The notes below the pieces were generated by a model that saw nothing but the letters and a program-made list of their open reading frames with translations, made no database searches and was not told the origin of the DNA. A stretch of DNA of 23,453 nt from assembly GCA_036499545.1 (NCBI GenBank), contig DASYDR010000111.1, positions 1 to 23,453 of the forward strand, in the 5' to 3' direction. This document shows, one piece after another, positions 14,760 through 21,756 of the stretch. Both the position numbers and the translations under genes were made by a program. Numbering within the stretch: position 1 is the first letter of the stretch; every line of letters starts with the position of its first letter. Source of the stretch: Plastoroseomonas sp036499545. Lineage in GTDB: Bacteria; Pseudomonadota; Alphaproteobacteria; Acetobacterales; Acetobacteraceae.

Positions 14760-15287
14760 ATGAAGCGCTTCCTGCTTCCGCTCGCCGCGCTGGCCCTGTC
14801 GCTGCCGGCCGCCGCGCATGTGACGCTCGACCCGCCACAGGCCGTGGCGGGCGGCTATCTCCGGGCCGCCTTCCGCGTGCCGCATGGCTGCGACGGCGCC
14901 GCGACCGAAAGCCTGACGGTCAGCCTGCCGGAGGGCGTCGCCACCGCCCGGCCGATGCCGAAGCCCGGCTGGCGGCTGACCATCACCCGCGCGCCGCTCG
15001 ACCCGCCGGTCGATAATGGCCATGGCCGGTTGATCCACGAACGGGTGGTGAGCATCACCTGGGCCGGCGGCCCATTGCCGGATGAGGAATATGACGAGTT
15101 CGTCGTCATGTTCCGCGTGCCGGGGCCCGGTGGCGAGGTGCTGCACCTGCCGGCGGTGCAGCAGTGCAGCGGCGGCGCCACCGCATCCTGGACCGAGATC
15201 CCGGAGCCTGGCCGCCGCATCACCGACTACCACCACCCCGCGCCCAGCCTTCGCGTCACCCCGCCGCGCATCCCCGGGAGCAACTGA
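14760..15287 (+). CDS. ycnI: YcnI/DUF1775-family copper-binding periplasmic protein
   Basis: A 175-residue protein. The signal peptide ends in PAAA so that mature protein would begin at His20 (HVTLDPP), as in YcnI, whose N-terminal His is a Cu(II) ligand. The DUF1775 core follows: AAFRVPHGCDGAATESLTV, LPEGV, PKPGW, the ITWAGG and EEYDEF region, and SWTEIPEPG with Trp144, matching the Trp near the copper site in Bacillus YcnI. The usual C-terminal membrane anchor is absent, so this is probably soluble. ATG 14760 has AAGGGA at 14745-14750; ATG 14739 would place charged residues before the signal. It is followed after one base by the unknown 114-aa gene. Likely a periplasmic copper donor or acceptor. 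Confidence 0.9.
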   Translation: MKRFLLPLAALALSLPAAAHVTLDPPQAVAGGYLRAAFRVPHGCDGAATESLTVSLPEGVATARPMPKPGWRLTITRAPLDPPVDNGHGRLIHERVVSITWAGGPLPDEEYDEFVVMFRVPGPGGEVLHLPAVQQCSGGATASWTEIPEPGRRITDYHHPAPSLRVTPPRIPGSN

Positions 15288-15288
15288 T

Positions 15289-15633
15289 ATGCGCCACGCC
15301 CGTCACGCCGCCCTGCTGGCGGCCCTGGTCCTGACCGCGCCGCCGCTGGCCCGTGCCTGCGATCCGGAGGAGCTGAACCAGCAGCTCACCGCCGTCTGCC
15401 GCGCGGCACTCGCCCCCGCCGCCGCCTGGATCGGCGCCTTGCACGCCCGGGCGACGGCGGCCGAGCGCGGTGCGATCGATGCCGCGCTGGGCAGCGCCAA
15501 TGAGGCCTGCGACACCGGTGACCCGACCGCCGGCGCCCGCGAAGCCGCGCGCCTGGCGCGGCTGGCCGGCCGCATCGAAGCACGCCTCGGTGAGACCGCG
15601 CCGATCTGGCCCGAACGCCTTGCCGCCCGCTGA
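15289..15633 (+). CDS. Unrecognised small exported protein in copper cluster
   Basis: A 114-residue protein I do not recognise. A signal peptide (basic MRHARHAALLAALVLTAPPLARA) precedes a mature protein starting at Cys24 (ACDPEELNQQL). The bases before the Cys (ARAC) do not make a good lipobox. Two more cysteines, Cys37 (TAVCRAAL) and Cys74 (NEACDTGD), and a mostly helical Ala/Arg-rich body follow, with a Trp-Pro near the end. It starts one base after the ycnI stop (overlapping-type TGATATG) and ends 21 bases before the PCuAC gene, so it is translated with them. A periplasmic copper-binding or redox partner role is inferred from position and cysteines only. Confidence 0.7.
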   Translation: MRHARHAALLAALVLTAPPLARACDPEELNQQLTAVCRAALAPAAAWIGALHARATAAERGAIDAALGSANEACDTGDPTAGAREAARLARLAGRIEARLGETAPIWPERLAAR

Positions 15634-15654
15634 GCCCTGACCGAGGATCACGCC

Positions 15655-16125
15655 ATGACCCCGACCCGCCGCACCCTCCTTGCCGCCGCCATTGCCCTGC
15701 TGGCCGCGCTGCCCGCCGCCGCGCAGGACTACCGCGCCGGCGACATCATCGTCAGCCAGGGCTGGTCGCGCGCCGCCGGCGCCAATGCCACGGGCGGCGC
15801 CTTCCTGACCATCCGCAACACCGGCACCGCGCCGGACCGACTGGTCGCCGCCAGTTCCCCCATCGCGCGGCGGGTGGAGCTGCACATCATGTCCATGGAT
15901 GGCGACGTGATGCGGATGCGGCCGGTCGACGCCGTGGAGCTGCCGGCCGGCGCCACCGTGCAACTCGCGCCCGGCGGCCTGCACATCATGATGATCGGCC
16001 TGACCCAGGCGCTGGAGCAGGGCGGCACCGCGCCGCTGACGCTGCGCTTCGAACGCGCGGGGGAGGTTCAAGTGCAACTGGCGGTCCAGGCCGCCGGCGC
16101 CCGCGGTCCGCAGCACGCGCATTGA
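15655..16125 (+). CDS. PCuAC periplasmic copper chaperone (DUF461)
   Basis: A 156-residue protein. The complete copper site H-x10-M-x21-H-x-M is present as His77, Met88, His110 and Met112. This family binds Cu(I) in the periplasm and delivers it to the CuA site of cytochrome c oxidase or helps Sco. The signal peptide MTPTRRTLLAAAIALLAALP ends near PAAAQ; the twin arginines are Tat-like (TRRTLL). The C-terminus is His-rich (GPQHAH). The ATG follows GAGGATCACGCC. It lies downstream of ycnI in a copper cluster and its stop overlaps the sirtuin start. Confidence 0.95.
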   Translation: MTPTRRTLLAAAIALLAALPAAAQDYRAGDIIVSQGWSRAAGANATGGAFLTIRNTGTAPDRLVAASSPIARRVELHIMSMDGDVMRMRPVDAVELPAGATVQLAPGGLHIMMIGLTQALEQGGTAPLTLRFERAGEVQVQLAVQAAGARGPQHAH

Positions 16126-16841
16126 CCCGTCGCCTCGATCCCATCGTCGTGCTGACCGGGGCCGGCATCAGCCGGGAATCCGGGCTTGCCACCTTCCGCG
16201 ACGCGGAGGGGATCTGGGCACGGGTCAGGATCGAGGATGTCGCGACGCCGGACGCCTTCGCGCGCGATCCGGCGCAGGTGCACGCCTTCTACAACACCCG
16301 CCGCGCCCAGCTGCGCGATCCCGCCGTCATCCCCAATGCCGCGCACCGGGCGCTGGCGGAGCTGGAGCGGCGCTGGCCGGCGGATGTCCTCATCGTCACC
16401 CAGAATGTCGACGACCTGCACGCCCGCGCCGGGTCGCGGCGGCTGCTGCAGATGCATGGCGCGCTCACCCGCGCCCGCTGCCTGCACTGCGCCGCGGTGA
16501 TGGATTGGGCGGAGGATCTCTCCACCGTCACCACCTGCCCGCGCTGCGGCACCACCGGCGGCCTGCGCCCGGACATCGTCTGGTTCGGGGAGATGCCGAT
16601 GCATATGGATGCGATCGAGGCGGCGCTCGGCGATTGCGGGCTGTTCCTGTCGATCGGCACCTCCGGCAATGTCTATCCTGCCGCCGGCTTCGTCGCCGAG
16701 GTGCGCGGCCATGCGCGGACGGTGGAGCTGAACCTGGAGCCGAGCCAGGGCAGCGCCCTGTTCGACGAAGCGATCCACGGGCCGGCGACCGGGATCGTGC
16801 CGGCCTATGTGGCGCGGCTGCTCAAGGCTGCCGGGGTGTGA
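16122..16841 (+). CDS. cobB: Class III sirtuin, NAD-dependent protein deacylase (CobB)
   Basis: A 239-residue Sir2 enzyme that uses NAD to remove acyl groups from lysines. Motifs: GAGIS (13-17), FRDAEGIW, TQNVDDLH (93-100), catalytic His112 in QMHGAL, and a zinc site Cys120-x2-Cys123 and Cys139-x2-Cys142. Tyr57 and Arg60 (FYNTRR) are the YxxR pair that recognises succinyl and malonyl groups in CobB/SIRT5-type sirtuins. The start is TTG 16122, whose bases overlap the PCuAC stop (TTGA, 16122-16125). A later start would remove the Rossmann strand, so the TTG is preferred. It converges with and overlaps the next minus-strand gene by 20 bases. Confidence 0.95.
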   Translation: MTRRLDPIVVLTGAGISRESGLATFRDAEGIWARVRIEDVATPDAFARDPAQVHAFYNTRRAQLRDPAVIPNAAHRALAELERRWPADVLIVTQNVDDLHARAGSRRLLQMHGALTRARCLHCAAVMDWAEDLSTVTTCPRCGTTGGLRPDIVWFGEMPMHMDAIEAALGDCGLFLSIGTSGNVYPAAGFVAEVRGHARTVELNLEPSQGSALFDEAIHGPATGIVPAYVARLLKAAGV

Positions 16842-17256
16842 TGGCGGCAGGCCTGGTCCAGGCGGCGAGCAGCCAGGCGGAGAAGACCCCGGCCAGGGCG
16901 CCGACCAGGATCAGAGCGAGGTCCGGATTGAGCTTCGGCGGCGCGAAGAGTCCGGTGACATTGGTCAGCCGCGGCGCCGCCACCATCCAGAGCGCGCTTG
17001 CCACCGCCGCCGGCAGGCGCAGCGGCGCGCCGTGGCGGCGCAGGACCGGCAACAGCGCCAGGGTGATCGGCGCGGCGAATATCGCGCCGTAGATCAGGCC
17101 GAATGCCAGGTAGATGTGCCAGTAGCGGCCAAAATCATGCCCCAGCGGCAGCGCGGCCGCAGGCAGCATGGCGACGGTGCCGAAGGCGGCGGCAAGAATG
17201 GTGAGCACCAGGCCACGGCCGAGCAGGCCGGGCCAGGATGGTGGTTCGGCGGCCAT
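16822..17256 (-). CDS. Small four-helix membrane protein, unknown function
   Basis: A 144-residue hydrophobic protein with about four helices: LLGRGLVLTILAAAFGTVAM, YWHIYLAFGLIYGAIFAAPI, LRLPAAVASALWMVAAP and LALILVGALAGVFSAWLLAA. I do not recognise the family. Its ATG is two bases after the stop of the peptide-binding protein gene, so it is translated with it. Its last 20 bases overlap the end of the sirtuin on the other strand. Conserved-looking features include HDFGRYWHIYLAFGLIYG and PPKLNPDLALI. Inner-membrane location is inferred from the helices; a partner or modulator role for the peptide cluster is possible but unproved. Confidence 0.72.
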   Translation of the reverse strand: MAAEPPSWPGLLGRGLVLTILAAAFGTVAMLPAAALPLGHDFGRYWHIYLAFGLIYGAIFAAPITLALLPVLRRHGAPLRLPAAVASALWMVAAPRLTNVTGLFAPPKLNPDLALILVGALAGVFSAWLLAAWTRPAAITPRQP

Positions 17257-17258
17257 GC

Positions 17259-18860
17259 CTACCGCGCCGTCTTCTCGATGTTCCAGAACACCATGACCGG
17301 CGCGGCCAGCATGCCATGGACATTGCTGCGCCGGGCATAGGGCTGGTCCACCTGGCCGAGCACCCGATAGGGCTGCACTTCCGCCAGCCGCCGATGCAGC
17401 GCTTCGAGCAGCCGCGCGCGATCCGGCCCTTCCGGCGCGTCGAGGAAGGCGTTGCGCAGCCGCTCCGCCTCCTCGTCGCAGGGCCAGCCTGACCAGTTGC
17501 GGCCGTCGCAGGACATATTGGTCCCGATATTGGTCAGCGGGTGCTGCATGGTCGCGCCGGAAGCGAAGGTGACGAAGAGGTTCCAGCCGCCCTGGTCCGG
17601 CGGGTCACGCCGTGGCTGACGGGTGATGACCGTGCCCCAGTCATTGACCTGCAGGTCGATGTTCATGCCGATGCGCTGCAGGTTCTGCGCCACCACCTCC
17701 GCCATGCGGCCAATCGGCGGGATGTCGGTGCTGGTGATGAAGACGATGCGCTCACCATTATAGCCGGCCTCCCGCAGCAATTGCCGCGCGCGGTCGAGGT
17801 TCGGGCGGGCATAGGCCTCGCTGCCCGCTTCGGTGCCGAAGGGCGTGCCACAGACGAAATAGGCTTCGCAGCGCCGCCACCAGCGTTCATCGCCCCAGCC
17901 GCCGGCCATCGCCTCCGCCTGGTCGGTCGCATAGGCCAGCGCGAGACGGGCGCGCGGATCGTTGAAGGGCGGGAACAGCGCGTTGGGCCGCAGCATCGCC
18001 TGGGTGCTGATGCTGTTCAGCCGTTCCACCTGGATGTCGCGCCGCCGCGCCAGCACCGGCACCAGGTCGAGCGCCGGCTGTTCCCAGATATCGATCTCGC
18101 CGGTCTGCAGCGCCGCCGCCGCGGTCGCGGGATCGGGCATGATCTGCCATTCGACGCGGTCGACGCGCGCCACGCGGCCGCCGGCCAGGCCATCCGCCGG
18201 CTCCGAGCGCGGCACATAATCCGGGTTGCGGTCATAGACGACGCGCTGGCCGGACAGCCACAGGTCGCGGTTGAAGCGGAAGGGGCCGGAGCCGATCGTG
18301 GTGGTGATCGGCCGCGACGGGTCGGTTTCCGCATCCTCGGCCCGCATGATCACCGGGATCTGCCCGACCGCGGAGCCGAGCGCATAGGGGACGAAGCCGT
18401 GCGGGCGCGACAGCCGCATCTCGAAGTTGCGGGCATCGACCGGCTCCAGCGCGGCGACGCGGGCGCCGAGATGGCTGCCGACCACGTCGCGCGCCATCCA
18501 GCGGCGCAGGCTGGCGATGACATCGCGGCTGGTCACCGGCTGCCCATCATGGAAGCGCAGGCCGTCGCGAAGTGTGAAGCGCCAGACCAGCCCGTCCGGG
18601 CTCGTCGTATAGCTTTCCACCATCTGCGGCTGCGGGCGCAGCTGGCTGTCCCAGGCGAACAGCGATTCGTAGATCATCAGCCCGTGCATGCGGGTGATGA
18701 CGACCGAGACCGCGACCGGATCGAGGGTGCGCAGATCGGCATGCGGCGCCACGCGCAACACGCGCTCCGGTGGCAGCGCGCCTTGGGCGGCGGCTTCCCC
18801 CAGCGCCAAAGGCAGGGTGGCGAGGCCGGCGAGGACCAGACGGCGGAAGGACAAGCGCAT
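17259..18860 (-). CDS. Peptide/nickel-type ABC substrate-binding protein (SBP family 5)
   Basis: A 533-residue periplasmic binding protein of the DppA/OppA class. A signal peptide with RR (SFRRLVLAG) ends near EAAAQ. Family marks: DLRTLDPV near the mature start, MIYESLFAWD, WRFTLRDGLRFHDGQPVTSRDVIASL (the KGVKFHDG-type strand), GSGPFRF, and AYATDQAEAM. Two cysteine pairs (CEAYFVC; SCDGRNWSGWPC) may be disulfides. ATG 18860 has GGGAG upstream. No permease or ATPase gene lies next to it, so it must work with a transporter encoded elsewhere. Beside a D-aminopeptidase-like gene, it probably binds short peptides, though family 5 proteins also bind nickel or sugars. Confidence 0.94.
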   Translation of the reverse strand: MRLSFRRLVLAGLATLPLALGEAAAQGALPPERVLRVAPHADLRTLDPVAVSVVITRMHGLMIYESLFAWDSQLRPQPQMVESYTTSPDGLVWRFTLRDGLRFHDGQPVTSRDVIASLRRWMARDVVGSHLGARVAALEPVDARNFEMRLSRPHGFVPYALGSAVGQIPVIMRAEDAETDPSRPITTTIGSGPFRFNRDLWLSGQRVVYDRNPDYVPRSEPADGLAGGRVARVDRVEWQIMPDPATAAAALQTGEIDIWEQPALDLVPVLARRRDIQVERLNSISTQAMLRPNALFPPFNDPRARLALAYATDQAEAMAGGWGDERWWRRCEAYFVCGTPFGTEAGSEAYARPNLDRARQLLREAGYNGERIVFITSTDIPPIGRMAEVVAQNLQRIGMNIDLQVNDWGTVITRQPRRDPPDQGGWNLFVTFASGATMQHPLTNIGTNMSCDGRNWSGWPCDEEAERLRNAFLDAPEGPDRARLLEALHRRLAEVQPYRVLGQVDQPYARRSNVHGMLAAPVMVFWNIEKTAR

Positions 18861-18896
18861 GGACGAACTCCCGGCCCGGAGCCTGCCGCCCCTGCC

Positions 18897-20441
18897 TTAT
18901 GATTGGACGCGCGCGAACTCCAGCACGCGGCTGCGATTGCTGACAAGGCATAGCCGGTCGGGCGCGCGGAGCCAGAGGCAGGCGCGCCCCGGCCAGGGCG
19001 CGCTGCCGACCGGCATCAGCGCCCGCGTCGCATCCAGCGGCCTCAGCGCCACGCGGCGATGCAGCGGCCCCGCGCCATAGGCCGCCTGCAGGCCGCCATC
19101 GGCCACGGCTTCCAGCACGAGCGAAGCATGCTGCGCCTCGGCGCGCCAGGTGCCGGCGAAGCCTGGCGACAAACCCGCATCGGCAGCCACCGGCAGGAAG
19201 CGCCGCGGCGCATGACCGATCTCACCGGCGATGCCGGCACCGTCGCGGCGCAGGCGGATCGGCAGATAGGGCGAGAGGGAGACCGCGTCGCCCGGCGCCT
19301 CGCCATGGAACAGCGCCTCCCGCGCGCCGAGGAAGGTCAGCAGCCCGCCGCGATGCTCGATCCAGGCGGGGCCTTTCGCTTCGACGAAGTAGCCATCCGG
19401 CAGCAGGTCCGGCGCCGGAAGCGGCAGGGCCGCGCCGAGTAACGCCGCCATGACGCGGAGCGCGCCGCCGTAAGGCTCCGTCTCCTCCCGGTTCGAGACC
19501 AGGATGACGCCGGCGCCGAGGCCGGGCTCGATCAGGACATGGTTCTTGAAGCCGGGCAGGTGCCCGCCATGCCCGACCAGGCGATGGCCGCCGAGTTCCG
19601 ACAGCGCGAGGCCGAGGCCATAGCCGGCCGGCCGGCCATCCGCCAGCGTGACCGGGGTCGCGAGCCGCGCCAGGACATCGCCCGCCGGCCCGTCGCCGCG
19701 CAGCAGCGCGCCGAGCCAGGCGGCGAGATCCCGGGCGCTGCCGCAGAGGGCGCCGGACGCCGAGAGCGCCATGCCATAGGCGCCGGTGCGCCAGGGCGCC
19801 GCCGGCCCGGATCGCCAATAGCCGTCGGCCAGGCCCGGCAGCGGCTGGTCCCAGGCGCCGGGGAAACGGAAGCCGGTGCCGAGCGCCGCGTTCAGCGCCC
19901 CTTCCACCCAGGCACCGAACACCGCGCCGCGCGCGGCCAGTGCCTGTTCCGCGATACGATAGCCGGTATTGCTGTAGGAGACCTCGCGGCCCGGCGGATT
20001 GTCGAGGCCGGGCAGCGCGGCGGTGAACGCATCGAGCGCCGCCGCGTCCAGCGCCGCGGTCTGCGGCACGCCGCAGAGCACATAGCTCTGCATCAGGTCC
20101 GGGATGCCGCCGGTCATGGACAGCGCGCGGAACACCGGCACCGCGGCGATGGCGTCCGGCAGGCCGGGCAGCAAGCTGCCGAGCGGCGCCGCCGGATCGA
20201 CGCCTTGCATCAGCACGAAGGCGCTGAAGACATGCTTGGTGAGGGAGGCGAAGCGGGTTGGCGTGGCGGCGCCGAAGGGAATGCCATGCGCCAGGCTGGC
20301 GAGGCCGGAAGCGGCTTCCGCGCGGATGCCGCCGCGGTCGAAGACCAGCACCGCGCCGCCAGGGGCGGCTTCGCCGGACCGCGCCCATTCGGCGGTGACG
20401 GCCGCCGCCGCCGCGGCCGCGGCTTGCCAGTTCAGCCCCAT
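18897..20441 (-). CDS. D-aminopeptidase-like serine hydrolase (peptidase S12)
   Basis: A 514-residue beta-lactamase-fold enzyme with C-terminal beta domains. Motifs: Ser66-Leu-Thr-Lys69 (FASLTKHVF), Tyr156-Ser-Asn158 (SYSNTGYRI) and His291-Gly-Gly (VGHGGHLPGF). Length, motif spacing, a SYVLCG segment near residue 120 and the end RVLEFARVQS resemble Ochrobactrum D-aminopeptidase (Dap; ends in a similar RVxP/S), from memory. Dap releases N-terminal D-residues from peptides and peptidoglycan-like stems. No signal peptide is seen. ATG 20441 overlaps the stop of the upstream metallopeptidase (ATGA on the minus strand). The frame is open further upstream but over that gene. Substrate is inferred; a plain esterase is the alternative. 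Confidence 0.82.
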   Translation of the reverse strand: MGLNWQAAAAAAAAVTAEWARSGEAAPGGAVLVFDRGGIRAEAASGLASLAHGIPFGAATPTRFASLTKHVFSAFVLMQGVDPAAPLGSLLPGLPDAIAAVPVFRALSMTGGIPDLMQSYVLCGVPQTAALDAAALDAFTAALPGLDNPPGREVSYSNTGYRIAEQALAARGAVFGAWVEGALNAALGTGFRFPGAWDQPLPGLADGYWRSGPAAPWRTGAYGMALSASGALCGSARDLAAWLGALLRGDGPAGDVLARLATPVTLADGRPAGYGLGLALSELGGHRLVGHGGHLPGFKNHVLIEPGLGAGVILVSNREETEPYGGALRVMAALLGAALPLPAPDLLPDGYFVEAKGPAWIEHRGGLLTFLGAREALFHGEAPGDAVSLSPYLPIRLRRDGAGIAGEIGHAPRRFLPVAADAGLSPGFAGTWRAEAQHASLVLEAVADGGLQAAYGAGPLHRRVALRPLDATRALMPVGSAPWPGRACLWLRAPDRLCLVSNRSRVLEFARVQS

Positions 20442-20833
20442 CAGCCTTCGCGCTCCAGGCGTTCGATCTCGGCGTCGGAGAAGCCGAAATGATGGCCGAT
20501 CTCGTGGATCAACACGTTGCGGACCAGCCGGAACAGGTCTTCCTCGGTCTCGATCCATTCCAGCAGGATGGGCTCGCGGTAGAGCAGCACCGTGTCGGGC
20601 AGCATCGGCACATCGGCGCTGCTCTTCTCGGTCAGCGGCACGCCGCGGTAGAGGCCGGTCAGCTCCCAAGGGCTGTCGAGGCCCATCTCCCGCACCGTCT
20701 CGTCGTCCGGCACGTCCTCGACCAGGATGGCGATGCCCTGCACCAGGCGGCGCAGCTCGGCCGGGATGGCGCCGAGCGCCGTCTCCGCCATATCCAGGAT
20801 GTCTTCGGTGGTGGGCGGCGTGCCGTGGCGCAT
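20441..20833 (-). CDS. Zincin-like metallopeptidase family protein
   Basis: A 130-residue protein of the 'possibly zinc metallopeptidase' family (minimal zincin). The zinc site HEIGHHFGFSDAE near the C-terminus fits HExxHxxG, with the acidic residues after it. The N-terminal half (PPTTEDILDMAETAL, VPDDETV, LLYREPILLEW) matches the family. It is probably cytoplasmic, and proteolytic activity is not established for most members. ATG 20833 is chosen as a normal start; a TTG at 20869 would add 12 residues. It is the first gene of the minus-strand peptide cluster, overlapping the Dap-like gene by one base at the stop, and divergent from phhB with 47 bases between. Confidence 0.88.
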   Translation of the reverse strand: MRHGTPPTTEDILDMAETALGAIPAELRRLVQGIAILVEDVPDDETVREMGLDSPWELTGLYRGVPLTEKSSADVPMLPDTVLLYREPILLEWIETEEDLFRLVRNVLIHEIGHHFGFSDAEIERLEREG

Positions 20834-20880
20834 ACCCGGCAGATGGGACGCGCCGGCGGGCGCGGTCAAGGGAGGTCGGC

Positions 20881-21168
20881 ATGGTGCGGAAGCTGGATGA
20901 TGCGGCCAGGGCGGGGCTGGCGGCGGCGCTGCCGGAATGGCGGCTGGTCGAAGGGCGCGACGCCATCGCGCGCGGCTTCCGCTTCCGGAATTTCTCCGAA
21001 GCCTGGGGCTTCATGGCGCGGGTCGCGCTGCTGGCCGAGGCGCAGGATCACCACCCGGAATGGACGAATGTCTGGAACCGCGTCGATATCCTGCTGAGCA
21101 CGCATGACGCGGGCGGGCTGACGGAACGCGACGTGCGGCTGGCCAGGGCGATCGATGCACTGACCTGA
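20881..21168 (+). CDS. phhB: 4a-hydroxytetrahydrobiopterin dehydratase (PCD/DCoH)
   Basis: A 95-residue enzyme that dehydrates 4a-hydroxytetrahydrobiopterin, recycling the pterin cofactor of phenylalanine hydroxylase. The family signature E-x3-HH-P-x5-W-x9-H-x8-D is met by Glu53, His57, His58, Pro59, Trp65, His75 and Asp84. Length is standard. Cytoplasmic. AAGGGAGG at 20868-20875 precedes ATG 20881. No phenylalanine hydroxylase gene is in the window, so its partner is elsewhere or it serves molybdopterin or other pterins. Divergent from the metallopeptidase gene. Confidence 0.95.
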   Translation: MVRKLDDAARAGLAAALPEWRLVEGRDAIARGFRFRNFSEAWGFMARVALLAEAQDHHPEWTNVWNRVDILLSTHDAGGLTERDVRLARAIDALT

Positions 21169-21183
21169 CCGATCAGCGGCGGG

Positions 21184-21381
21184 TCAGATCGAGAGGGCGG
21201 CCTGCAGCAGCGCTTCTTCGACAGCTTCGGCGGCCGGGGGCAGGCTGGTGTGCAGGGCGGCGCCGAGCGCGGCCGCCGCGACCGCGGCGCCAAGCCCACA
21301 GCCTTCCGCCGAAGCCAGGAACGGCGCGAGCAGGGGAAGAACATTGGTGATCAGCATATGGGATCGGGTCCGGAATTCCAT
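21184..21381 (-). CDS. Possible small hydrophobic protein
   Basis: A 65-residue open frame that fills the space between the phhB stop and the AT-rich island. About 80% of its codons end in G or C while second positions are much less biased, which is the coding pattern of this genome; that is my count by eye. The sequence (MLITNVLPLLAPFLASAEG... ) is hydrophobic, with an Ala-rich middle and an acidic amphipathic end. I do not recognise it. Start may be ATG 21381 or, more naturally, ATG 21357; neither has a strong ribosome-binding site. It would be transcribed from the island towards phhB. Confidence 0.4.
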   Translation of the reverse strand: MEFRTRSHMLITNVLPLLAPFLASAEGCGLGAAVAAAALGAALHTSLPPAAEAVEEALLQAALSI

Positions 21382-21391
21382 CGTTTATGAT

Positions 21392-21428
21392 GGTGGAATT
21401 TTGCAATTCCACCGAACTCTTCTATAAA
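21392..21428 (+). promoter_or_regulatory. AT-rich promoter with perfect dyad over the -35 box
   Basis: A perfect inverted repeat, GGTGGAATT (21392-21400) and AATTCCACC (21405-21413) around TTGC. On the plus strand TTGCAA (21401-21406), a 16-base spacer and TATAAA (21423-21428) make a good sigma-70-type promoter. The dyad thus covers the -35 box and looks like a repressor site. A further AATTCCA copy lies at 21374-21380. A minus-strand TTGACG lies at 21450-21455. The whole island is far richer in A/T than its surroundings. Confidence 0.5.
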
Positions 21429-21756
21429 GTCGATACGACAGTACGACGTCAAGACGTGCTTACGGAAAAACGCAGCAGCCACGCGCAATGGCGGCCCCTG
21501 CTCTCCGCAAATCTCGTATTGCAATGCGGTTAGCTGATTTTTACGGTGCGGCCCGTCGTGATCGCCCAAGCGGAGGGGCGCGCCCATGCCGGCGCAATGT
21601 TCGATGACCTGTTGGTGCCGCATGCGCCGCCGCTGTCCCGCAGCCTGACACCGGCACCGCCCGCGGCGCCCGGCCCCATCCCGCTTCGCTTTCCCTTTTC
21701 CGCCCCGGATCATCCGCATGTCTTCCGCTGCCGCCCATCTGGAGGGCCATCCCCTG
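21429..21756 (+). other. Long leader between promoter and metN
   Basis: About 320 bases with no convincing gene on either strand, though a GTG-started 73-codon frame runs from 21546 into metN. Seen in it: ACGTC-AA-GACGT (21445-21456 region), a short direct repeat TACGAC, and a possible hairpin with CCGCA and TGCGG arms around a 15-base loop (near 21505-21530), followed by a T-rich stretch. Such a leader could carry a regulatory RNA, but I cannot assign a class. Confidence 0.35.

Noticed and set aside
12629..14761. A ~710-codon open frame antisense to the TonB receptor
   Set aside because: Long antisense frames arise in G/C-rich coding DNA where stop codons are rare. Its translation is biased in composition with no domain, and the plus frame has clear receptor motifs.
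21505..21545. SAM-II riboswitch call
   Set aside because: Only a partial likeness to the first stem-loop; the conserved GAUUU and GCUAAA strands are missing, and it is ~200 bases from the start codon. Kept only as a hypothesis to test.
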